Source: Candidatus Magasanikbacteria bacterium CG10_big_fil_rev_8_21_14_0_10_36_16 (GTDB taxonomy: Bacteria > Patescibacteriota > Patescibacteriia > Magasanikbacterales > UBA922). From it: 7,042 nucleotides of DNA. Shown piece by piece: positions 1 to 5,045 of the stretch; the stretch's first letter is position 1, and every line of letters begins with the position of its first letter. The notes under the pieces are model-generated. The model worked only from the letters and a program-made list of their open reading frames with translations, ran no database searches and was not told the DNA's origin. The position numbers and the translations under genes are program-made. The DNA is taken from positions 1 through 7,042 of the forward strand of contig PFBU01000033.1 in assembly GCA_002773185.1 (NCBI GenBank), in the 5' to 3' direction.

Positions 1-81
1 AAAAGTTTTGGATGCTAAGTTGTCTGGTTATAATTTGGTAGATTTGTCTATGTATATTTGGGTAGTTGAAAAAAAATCTTG
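1..81 (+). CDS. C-terminal end of an upstream protein, partial
   Basis: Frame 1 is open from the first base to a TGA at 79-81 and encodes 26 residues ending in ...SMYIWVVEKKS. The other two forward frames close early (by about base 18 and base 51). Codon choice (TTG for Leu, AAA for Lys) matches the genes downstream, so this looks like the tail of a real gene whose start is outside the window. Too little is left to name a family. Its last five codons overlap the -35 region of the promoter for the next gene. Confidence 0.55.
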
Positions 82-94
82 ATTGGTTTATTAT
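66..94 (+). promoter_or_regulatory. sigma70-type promoter for the HIT gene
   Basis: TTGAAA (66-71, 5/6 to TTGACA) is followed after exactly 17 bases by TATTAT (89-94, 5/6 to TATAAT). Transcription would begin near 101, giving a leader of only about 22 bases before the ATG at 123, with no Shine-Dalgarno sequence in it. The -35 box lies inside the end of the preceding gene. Because no terminator is seen before 3870, this promoter may also serve the Nudix, rmlB, NRS/ER-like and unknown genes. Confidence 0.6.
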
Positions 95-122
95 AGTAAT
101 AGTCATATCTAATCACAAAAAT

Positions 123-527
123 ATGGAAAATTGTATTTTTTGTAAAATTATAGCCCACGAAATACCTAATTATACTGTTTATAAGGATGATTTTGCTTTG
201 GCATTTTTGGACATTACACCTCGTGCCAAGGGTCATACTTTGGTTATACCAAAAGTACATGCTTTAAATTTGTTAGAATTGGATGACAGTCATGTTAAGA
301 ATCTTTTGTTGGCTGTCAAAAAGGCTCAAGAAAAAATAGATCAAGTTTTACATCCAGACGGTTATAATATTGGCTGGAATCATGGTGATGCTGGTGGACA
401 AGTTGTACCACACTTGCATATTCATATTATGCCACGCTATAATAATGACGGTGGCGCCAATATGCATGCGATTGTCAATAATCCAGGGGATGAGAGTGTG
501 GAAGAAGTTTATAAGTTGTTTAAATAA
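123..527 (+). CDS. HIT-family (histidine triad) nucleotide-binding protein, HINT-like
   Basis: This is a 134-residue cytosolic protein of the usual bacterial HIT/HINT length. The family hydrolyses or transfers nucleoside monophosphates through a His-AMP intermediate (purine nucleoside phosphoramidates, aminoacyl-AMP and similar). The triad is plain in GGQVVPHLHIHIMPR: His97, His99 and His101, with His99 the expected nucleophile. The N-terminal CIFC (Cys4, Cys7), with His46 and His97, matches the structural zinc site of bacterial zinc-containing HIT proteins. The start at 123 is chosen over an in-frame TTG at 66, because MENCIFCKI is the standard family N-terminus and the TTG lies in the promoter. 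No Shine-Dalgarno sequence precedes it. The family is certain; the cellular substrate cannot be read from sequence. Confidence 0.93.
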   Translation: MENCIFCKIIAHEIPNYTVYKDDFALAFLDITPRAKGHTLVIPKVHALNLLELDDSHVKNLLLAVKKAQEKIDQVLHPDGYNIGWNHGDAGGQVVPHLHIHIMPRYNNDGGANMHAIVNNPGDESVEEVYKLFK

Positions 528-548
528 TTTTTACATACAGATTACAGA

Positions 549-568
549 CCTGCCTACCGGCAGGCAGG
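549..568 (+). repeat. 20-bp GC-rich palindrome, copy 1 (one mismatch)
   Basis: CCTGCCTACCGGCAGGCAGG is a near-perfect palindrome (one mispaired position; A548/T569 extend it). It is identical at 19 of 20 positions to the perfect copy at 4000-4019. It is framed by short direct repeats: ACAG at 537 and 544 (spacing 7) on the left, and ACGGAT at 573 and 581 (spacing 8) on the right. This suggests a composite element from about 532 to 586. It follows the HIT stop by 21 bases but has no following T-run, so it is not a standard terminator. Its GC content contrasts sharply with the AT-rich surroundings. Confidence 0.85.
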
Positions 569-595
569 TGATACGGATTTACGGATATAATTATT

Positions 596-640
596 AGCCT
601 TTTAAGCCTTTTGAGCTTTTCAGGCCTTTCAAGCCTTTTA
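596..640 (+). repeat. 9-bp tandem array, consensus AGCCTTTNA, five units
   Basis: There are five consecutive 9-base units in strict register: AGCCTTTTA, AGCCTTTTG, AGCTTTTCA, GGCCTTTCA, AGCCTTTTA, followed by a partial AG. It ends three bases before the Nudix ATG, so it fills that gene's leader. Because 9 is a multiple of 3, the array keeps one frame open and creates a spurious in-frame TTG start at 611. Function unknown. A different 9-bp array sits just upstream of the glycosyltransferase at 6252. Confidence 0.85.
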
Positions 641-643
641 AGT

Positions 644-1180
644 ATGCCCAAACATTTAGAAAAAAAATCAGAAGAAACTTTGTATAAAACAAATTGGTCA
701 ACATATAAACATGATAGATATGTTATGTCAAATGGAGAAGAAGGTGACTATTTTTATAGTGAGCCAATGCCTTCTGTCATGATAGTTCCTGTTTTACCTG
801 ATGGTAAAATTGTGCTTGTTCTTCAGAATCGTTATTTGTTTGATAAACAGAGTATTGAATTTCCTGCGGGAAAAGCTAAACAAGGTCAAACAATTATTGA
901 AGCTGCAAAAGCAGAATTGCAAGAAGAGACTGGATATACTGCCGACGAAATTGTTAATTTGGGAGTTTTTGCTTACGCTCCGGCTGAAATAAAAAGTCTT
1001 TGCAACGTTTACCTGGCACAGGTGTCAACACAAGGTAATCAAATGTTGGATGATACAGAGGATATGGATGTTTTGTATCGTCGTCCAGATGAAATAGAAG
1101 AAATGATAAAAAATAATGAGATTTGGAATGGACTCACTATGGCTGTTTGGTCGTTGGTCAGACATCATTTGATAAAATAA
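644..1180 (+). CDS. Nudix hydrolase, ADP-ribose/nucleotide-sugar pyrophosphatase type
   Basis: This 178-residue protein has the typical size of the ADP-ribose pyrophosphatase branch, which splits nucleoside diphosphates linked to a sugar, giving NMP plus sugar phosphate with Mg2+. The Nudix box runs from Gly76 to Tyr98 (GKAKQGQ...AELQEETGY) and is preceded by the branch hallmark EFPAG (72-76). The metal-binding core Glu91, Glu94 and Glu95 is intact. Two consensus positions differ: the first Glu of GX5E is Gln82, and the Arg of REUXEE is Ala90. The start at 644 (MPKHLEKK) is chosen because the in-frame TTG at 611 lies in the 9-bp repeat. Only 14 bases separate it from rmlB, so it is likely cotranscribed and may act on nucleotide sugars or ADP-ribose. 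The exact substrate is unknown. Confidence 0.88.
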   Translation: MPKHLEKKSEETLYKTNWSTYKHDRYVMSNGEEGDYFYSEPMPSVMIVPVLPDGKIVLVLQNRYLFDKQSIEFPAGKAKQGQTIIEAAKAELQEETGYTADEIVNLGVFAYAPAEIKSLCNVYLAQVSTQGNQMLDDTEDMDVLYRRPDEIEEMIKNNEIWNGLTMAVWSLVRHHLIK

Positions 1181-1194
1181 TTAATCATAATTTT

Positions 1195-2199
1195 ATGAAA
1201 CTACTAGTAACTGGAGGGGCTGGATTTATTGGATCCAATTTTATACATTATTGGTTTGAAAAACATCCAGAAGATGAGGTTGCTAATTTTGATTTGCTTA
1301 CTTATGCCGGAAATTTGGAAAATTTGAAAGACATTGAAAATAATCCAAAATATAAATTTATCAAAGGAGATATTTGTGATAGGGAATTGGTGTTTTCGTT
1401 GGTAAAAGATTGCGATGTCGTGGTTCATTATGCTGCGGAGACTCACGTAGATAGATCCATCATAGATCCAAGTGCTTTTGTACGTAGTAATGTTTTGGGA
1501 ACTCAAATTTTGCTTGATGCTGTACGGGAATATGATAAAAGATTACACCATGTTTCTACTGATGAAGTTTTCGGAGCCTTGAAAGATTTTGATCCGGCTT
1601 TTACAGAACAGACGCCCTATGATCCAAGAAGTCCTTATAGTGCTAGTAAAGCTGCTGCTGATCATCTAGTTCGTGCATATTTTCATACCTATGGAATAAA
1701 AATGACAATTTCAAATTGTAGTAATAATTATGGTCGCTATATGTTTCCAGAAAAAGTATTACCACTTTTCATTGCCAATTTGATGGAAGATAAAAAATTG
1801 CCAGTTTACGGAGATGGTATGCAAATTAGAGATTGGATTCATACTCTTGATCATGCTCGTGGAGTAGATATGATTTTGCAAAAAGGAAAAATAGGCGAGA
1901 CTTATTGTCTTGGTGGAAATAATGAATTGACTAATTTGCAACTCACCAAAAATTTGTTAAAAATAATGGGTAAAGATGAAAGCTATATTGAATTTGTCAA
2001 AGATAGGCCTGGTCATGATAGAAGATATGCTATTGATTTCACCAAAGCCAAAACAGAATTGGGTTGGGAACCGCAAATAAAATTTGAAGATGGTTTGCAT
2101 GATATGGTAGAATGGTATAGAAATAATCAAGAATGGGTAGAGAGATGTCGTAGTGGTGCTTACAAGGATTATTATAAGAAACAATATGAAGATAGATAA
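1195..2199 (+). CDS. rmlB: nucleotide-glucose (dTDP-glucose) 4,6-dehydratase
   Basis: This is a 334-residue extended short-chain dehydrogenase that oxidises and dehydrates dTDP-glucose to dTDP-4-keto-6-deoxy-glucose with bound NAD+, the committed step to L-rhamnose and other 6-deoxy sugars. All family marks are present: the NAD loop GGAGFIG (7-13), HYAAETHVDRSI, the catalytic triplet Thr122-Asp123-Glu124 in STDEVFG, Tyr148xxxLys152 in YSASK, NNYG followed by FPEKVLPL, and PVYGDGMQIRDWIHTLDHARG. The ATG at 1195 gives the usual N-terminus MKLLVTGGAGFIG; the open frame extends back to 1123 but there overlaps the Nudix gene. No Shine-Dalgarno sequence is present. The neighbouring reductase-like gene supports a rhamnose role. 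The dTDP rather than UDP preference is by analogy with bacterial RmlB and is not certain, given the plant-like partner. Confidence 0.95.
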   Translation: MKLLVTGGAGFIGSNFIHYWFEKHPEDEVANFDLLTYAGNLENLKDIENNPKYKFIKGDICDRELVFSLVKDCDVVVHYAAETHVDRSIIDPSAFVRSNVLGTQILLDAVREYDKRLHHVSTDEVFGALKDFDPAFTEQTPYDPRSPYSASKAAADHLVRAYFHTYGIKMTISNCSNNYGRYMFPEKVLPLFIANLMEDKKLPVYGDGMQIRDWIHTLDHARGVDMILQKGKIGETYCLGGNNELTNLQLTKNLLKIMGKDESYIEFVKDRPGHDRRYAIDFTKAKTELGWEPQIKFEDGLHDMVEWYRNNQEWVERCRSGAYKDYYKKQYEDR

Positions 2200-2255
2200 A
2201 ACAGCAGACTCAGTTATTTTATAAAAAAATAAATTAAGAATTAATAAAAATATTT

Positions 2256-3140
2256 ATGAAGATTTTGATTATAGGAAATGGTTATGTTGGTAATCGTTGT
2301 AAAAATGCTTGGGGTGAAGAAGCTATAATTGCTGACGGTCATATAAATAGTAAAGAAGATATTTTGGCACTTTTGGACAAACACAAACCAGATGCAGTTT
2401 TGAATGCGGCTGGTTCCACTGGTAAACCAAATGTTGATTGGTGTGAAACTCATCAACTTGAAACTATTGTTGGCAATACCAAGTTACCAATTATTCTTGC
2501 TGAAGGTTGTCAAGAAAAAGGAATATATTTGTTACACATGGGTTCTGGTTGTATTTTTTATGGTGATTCACCACACGCTGACAAAAAATGGCGTGAAAGT
2601 GATATGGGTAATCCTACAGAAGTTACTTATTCTCGTACCAAATGGGCGGCTGACTTAGTCTTATCTACTTTGGATAATGTTGGTATTGCTAGAATTCGTA
2701 TGCCGATTGATTGGGTACCTGCTACTAGAAATTTGATAGATAAAATTACTACTTATCCAAAAGTTATTGATGTTGAAAATAGTGTGACTGTTTTAGATGA
2801 TATGATTGATGTTTTTTATAAGCTTATGGAGAAAAAAGCAAGTGGTATTTTCCATGTTACTAATCCTGGTACTTTGAAACATAGAGAGACTATTGCTCTT
2901 TATGAAGAATTAGTTGATCCAAGTCATACTAATGAATGGATTAGTGGAGAAGATTTGGTCAAGCAAGGTTTGGCTACCAAGACCAGATCAAACAATTTTC
3001 TTGCATCAGAAAATTTGGAAAAAGTTGGAATTCAGATGCGCGATGTTCATGTTGCTATTCGTGATACTATGGAAAAGTATGCAAAGGTTAAGAAAGATGG
3101 ATTAAATAAAATAGAAGGAGAAGTTTCAATGGTTTGTTAA
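2256..3140 (+). CDS. NRS/ER-like bifunctional nucleotide-4-keto-6-deoxy-glucose 3,5-epimerase/4-reductase
   Basis: This is a 294-residue short-chain dehydrogenase. The N-terminal nucleotide loop is GNGYVG (7-12) and the catalytic pair is Tyr125xxxLys129 in YSRTK. The middle is strikingly like the plant rhamnose enzyme NRS/ER (UER1) and the C-terminal half of RHM: NAAGSTGKPNVDWCE, then GCIF, RIRMPI, RNLIDKITTYPKV, SVTVLDDM, TNPG and RSNN. Where RmlD normally has STDYVFDG, this protein has GSGCIFYGD. Cys99 and Lys163 align with the plant Cys115 and Lys183 that are reported (from memory) as the epimerase residues. It would therefore convert the RmlB product to nucleotide-L-rhamnose using NAD(P)H, replacing RmlC plus RmlD. 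It lies 56 bases after rmlB and 12 bases before the next gene. The tail after about residue 275 is charged and does not match the family. A plain RmlD-like reductase is the alternative. Confidence 0.85.
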   Translation: MKILIIGNGYVGNRCKNAWGEEAIIADGHINSKEDILALLDKHKPDAVLNAAGSTGKPNVDWCETHQLETIVGNTKLPIILAEGCQEKGIYLLHMGSGCIFYGDSPHADKKWRESDMGNPTEVTYSRTKWAADLVLSTLDNVGIARIRMPIDWVPATRNLIDKITTYPKVIDVENSVTVLDDMIDVFYKLMEKKASGIFHVTNPGTLKHRETIALYEELVDPSHTNEWISGEDLVKQGLATKTRSNNFLASENLEKVGIQMRDVHVAIRDTMEKYAKVKKDGLNKIEGEVSMVC

Positions 3141-3152
3141 TGTTATTTTTTT

Positions 3153-3851
3153 ATGAGAGAAATAGAAAAAAACACAGTTGATACACAAGATTTAAAATTA
3201 AAATCGGATTCTGAAATAAAGAGAGAAGCCAATCGTATTTTTAGTTTGGATAATATTTACAAAAATTTAGATTATCTTTTTACATCTTCTGATGAAAAAG
3301 ATAAAGGAGATATTAAAGTTATTTTGAGTAAGTTGTGTGGGAAAGTTTTATTTTTATATGATACACAATTTGGACCTGTCTTTGAAGTGCTAGCTGGACA
3401 AAAAAGTAATATTTTTGATCCTAAAAATAAAAATGATATTGAATCTTTAGAAAAAATAAATAAAGATTATAAAAGTTGGTCTAGCGATGGAATAAGAAAA
3501 CTTTTAGTAGAATTGAGTGCATTGCATGCTCAAATAGAAGAAATGATGGATAAAAATTTTTCAGAAGATTCTTCTTTGGTAGTTGATTATCTCTCTTCTA
3601 GAGTTAAAAATAAGGATAGAGAATCAGAAAGAATTGTGGACGGTGTGTTTGTTTTTGAAATGTTGAGGGGTAAAACAAGAGAAGAGGCTTTAGTTATTTT
3701 GCAAGAAAAAATGAAAGAAATGGAATCTTTAATTGGTTTTGGTGAAAAGAATTTTATTGTACAAAGAGATGTTGATTTTTTTATACAAACAGTAGAAAAT
3801 AGAATTATGCAAATAAAAGGTGCTTTGGAGTTGTTGGAAGTTTTAGATTAG
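3153..3851 (+). CDS. uncharacterised helical, highly charged cytosolic protein
   Basis: This is a 232-residue protein I do not recognise. It has no signal peptide, no membrane segment and no Cys or His metal cluster (one Cys, in KLCGKVLF). Composition is rich in Lys, Glu, Asp and Ile, and most of the chain looks alpha-helical. Stretches around 110-130 (IRKLLVELSALHAQIEEMM) and 180-232 have heptad-like hydrophobic spacing compatible with helical bundles or short coiled coils. A more ordered patch is LCGKVLFLYDTQFGPVFEVL (about 62-81). The ATG at 3153 lies 12 bases after the NRS/ER-like stop and has no Shine-Dalgarno sequence. Only the position and the terminator right after it suggest that it belongs to the same transcription unit. 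Real coding is supported by an uninterrupted frame and codon use like its neighbours, with somewhat more TTA Leu. Confidence 0.8.
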   Translation: MREIEKNTVDTQDLKLKSDSEIKREANRIFSLDNIYKNLDYLFTSSDEKDKGDIKVILSKLCGKVLFLYDTQFGPVFEVLAGQKSNIFDPKNKNDIESLEKINKDYKSWSSDGIRKLLVELSALHAQIEEMMDKNFSEDSSLVVDYLSSRVKNKDRESERIVDGVFVFEMLRGKTREEALVILQEKMKEMESLIGFGEKNFIVQRDVDFFIQTVENRIMQIKGALELLEVLD

Positions 3852-3869
3852 TTTTTGAATTAAAATAGG

Positions 3870-3899
3870 AAAACAACTCTAAAAAAGAGTTGTTTTTTT
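3870..3899 (+). terminator. intrinsic (Rho-independent) terminator
   Basis: The stem AACAACTCT (3872-3880) pairs perfectly with AGAGTTGTT (3886-3894) across an AAAAA loop. It extends by A-T pairs to 3870-3896 and merges into a seven-T run ending at 3899. It starts 18 bases after the stop of the unknown gene and closes the left block of genes. The A-run on the left also makes it weakly bidirectional in form, but there are no convergent genes. Confidence 0.9.
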
Positions 3900-3903
3900 G
3901 TAC

Positions 3904-3932
3904 TTGATTTTTGCCCCAAAATAAGCTAGAAT
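3904..3932 (+). promoter_or_regulatory. sigma70-type promoter for the glycosyltransferase block
   Basis: TTGATT (3904-3909, 4/6) is followed after 17 bases by TAGAAT (3927-3932, 5/6). It begins only 4 bases past the terminator T-run, as expected for the start of a new transcription unit. Predicted initiation near 3939 gives an unusually long leader of about 124 bases before the ATG at 4063. That leader contains the palindrome and a hairpin, so it could carry post-transcriptional control. Confidence 0.6.
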
Positions 3933-3999
3933 TGATAATATAAGAAAGACTTTATATAATTGTCTATGTATTTTAATTACGAGATTTTATCTTAAGAAA

Positions 4000-4019
4000 C
4001 CTGCCTGCCGGCAGGCAGG
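4000..4019 (+). repeat. 20-bp GC-rich palindrome, copy 2 (perfect)
   Basis: CCTGCCTGCCGGCAGGCAGG is a perfect two-fold palindrome centred at 4009/4010, differing from the copy at 549-568 by one base. It lies in the predicted 5' leader of the first glycosyltransferase gene. With no spacer at its centre it would cruciform as DNA or, in RNA, form a hairpin with a few central pairs opened. The right half also overlaps the hairpin that follows. I have the impression that such palindromes recur between genes in Parcubacteria genomes, but I cannot verify that here. Confidence 0.9.
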
Positions 4020-4052
4020 GATCCTTCCCTGTCGTATTCGTCGGCTCAGGAT
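4016..4052 (+). repeat. hairpin-forming intergenic element touching the glycosyltransferase start
   Basis: CAGGG (4016-4020) can pair with CCCTG (4027-4031), and alternatively ATCCT (4021-4025) with AGGAT (4048-4052). The first pairing also competes with the right arm of the palindrome. The segment is more GC-rich than its surroundings. It contains the only Shine-Dalgarno-like AGGA (4048-4051) near a start in this window, about 11 bases before the ATG at 4063. A switch between the two foldings could hide or expose it, but this is inference only. Confidence 0.45.
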
Positions 4053-4062
4053 GAATTGTCCT

Positions 4063-4914
4063 ATGAACCTATCCATCATCACCGTCACTTGGAACAATGA
4101 AAAGCAGATAGAAAGACAGCTAAAGTCGGTGATTTCTGGTTGCAAAAATCTTGAATTTGAACAAATCGTGATGGACAATGCTTCTACTGATAAGACAGTA
4201 GAAATTTTGAAATCATTGTCAAATGTCAAAGTAATTGCTAATACAGAAAATAAAGGTTTTTCTCATGCTAACAATCAAGGAGTTGAAATTAGCACAGGCA
4301 AGTATTTACTTTTTCTCAATCCAGATATGAAAGTGGAAGAGGGAAGTCTGGATGTGATTGTTGAATGGTTAGAAAAAAGAAAAGATGTCGGGATAGTCAG
4401 TCCAAAATTAGTTGATGAAAATGGTAAATTAAATGAAGATACAAAACCACGCAGATTTCCAAGAGTTTGGGAGCAAGTGGCTCTTATTTTGAAACTATCA
4501 CATATTTTTCCGAGTATGATGGACAAATATTTGATGAAAGATTTTGATGGCAACGAGAACCAAGAGGTTGACTCAGTGCGTGGTTCATTTATGCTAATGC
4601 GTCGTGAAGTGGTAGAAAAACTTGGTTTTGCTTTTGACCCTAGATATTATATTTGGTATGAAGATGTGGATATCTGTCGGGAAGTAAAAAAAATGGGATT
4701 AAAAGTAATGTATAGTCCGGTGATTACGGCAACAGATTATGTCGGACAAAGTTTCAAAAAAGCAGAATCACTTTGGAAACAAAAGAATTTTACGAGAAGT
4801 ATGCTGGCTTATTTTCAGAAATGGGAAGCATTTTATAAATGGTTTTGGATATGGTTATTTAGACCAGTAGGGATATTTTTAGTGTATATTATGAATAAAC
4901 TAAATAGTAAATAA
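4063..4914 (+). CDS. family 2 glycosyltransferase, WbbL/rhamnosyltransferase-like
   Basis: This is a 283-residue GT-A fold enzyme that would transfer a sugar from a nucleotide donor to a growing glycan at the inner membrane face. It has the N-terminal strand LSIITVTWN (3-11), MDNASTDKT (38-45), NKGFSHANNQG (63-73), the DxD-equivalent NPD (86-88), a substrate-pocket GSFMLMRREV (174-183) and the acceptor/catalytic segment WYEDVDICREV (198-208), then VGQS where WbbL-like proteins often have GGQS. The end (about 256-277) is aromatic and hydrophobic and may lie on or in the membrane. The start at 4063 is preferred to ATG 4051, which belongs to the hairpin element and would add only MNCP before the usual N-terminus. 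Rhamnosyl donor specificity is suggested by the rmlB and NRS/ER-like neighbours and is not proven. Confidence 0.88.
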   Translation: MNLSIITVTWNNEKQIERQLKSVISGCKNLEFEQIVMDNASTDKTVEILKSLSNVKVIANTENKGFSHANNQGVEISTGKYLLFLNPDMKVEEGSLDVIVEWLEKRKDVGIVSPKLVDENGKLNEDTKPRRFPRVWEQVALILKLSHIFPSMMDKYLMKDFDGNENQEVDSVRGSFMLMRREVVEKLGFAFDPRYYIWYEDVDICREVKKMGLKVMYSPVITATDYVGQSFKKAESLWKQKNFTRSMLAYFQKWEAFYKWFWIWLFRPVGIFLVYIMNKLNSK

Positions 4915-4915
4915 T

Positions 4916-5024
4916 TTCAAATGACAAAATCCAAATTTCAAATAAAATGACAAATTATTAATAGTAAAAAATTTTGTATTTTGTATTTTATTTGAAATTT
5001 GAGTTTTGGAATTTGTAATTTGTG
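4916..5024 (+). repeat. 7-bp-period array forming a large imperfect inverted repeat
   Basis: The left arm has 7-base units TTCAAAT, GACAAAA, TCCAAAT, TTCAAAT (4916-4943). The right arm has the complementary type: TTTTGTA twice (4972-4985), then ATTTGAA, ATTTGAG, TTTTGGA, ATTTGTA, ATTTGTG (4990-5024). The arms share an exact 17-base inverted match (4932-4948 with 4985-5001), and beyond it the arms stay similar apart from one unit's difference in length. It fills the whole gap between two glycosyltransferase genes, starting 2 bases after the first stop. In RNA it could form a long AU-rich hairpin. No T-run or GC-rich stem makes it a typical terminator. Confidence 0.8.
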
Positions 5025-5045
5025 CAAAAACTTTATAAAAAAATT

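Noticed and set aside
66..122. Upstream TTG start extending the HIT protein by 19 residues
   Set aside because: The extension overlaps a good promoter and does not resemble the family N-terminus, whereas MENCIFCKI at 123 does.
549..568. Intrinsic terminator after the HIT gene
   Set aside because: The palindrome has no central loop and no following T-run; the same sequence also sits in front of a gene at 4000-4019.
586..591. Perfect TATAAT as a promoter for the Nudix gene
   Set aside because: No -35 box at 16-18 bases (that region is the GC-rich palindrome) and no extended -10; such hexamers are expected by chance in AT-rich DNA.
611..643. TTG start extending the Nudix protein
   Set aside because: The extra residues (MSFSGLSSLLS) are only translation of the 9-bp tandem repeat.
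1123..1194. N-terminal extension of RmlB
   Set aside because: It overlaps the Nudix gene, and the Rossmann start MKLLVTGGAGFIG at 1195 is standard.
1204..1506. Minus-strand open frames such as 1204-1506, 1957-2184, 4275-4553 and 6672-6959
   Set aside because: They are opposite to well-supported genes and their translations are low-complexity, Ile/Phe/Ser-rich and without domain features.
2203..2220. Third 9-bp array after rmlB (CAGCAGACT CAGTTATTT)
   Set aside because: Only about one and a half units match the reverse complement of the 6202-6246 core, so it is at best a remnant.
3940..3999. Small RNA gene in the 3940-3999 region
   Set aside because: No stable stem, no second terminator and no known RNA motif between the promoter and the palindrome.
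4051..4062. ATG at 4051 as start of the first glycosyltransferase
   Set aside because: It lies within the hairpin element, has no ribosome site of its own, and adds only four residues; it cannot be fully excluded.
4916..5024. CRISPR array or insertion-sequence ends
   Set aside because: Units are 7 bases with no spacers, and there is no transposase, cas gene or target duplication.
5022..5045. GTG start extending the second glycosyltransferase
   Set aside because: The GTG belongs to the last unit of the 7-bp array; ATG 5046 gives the usual short N-terminus before the first strand.
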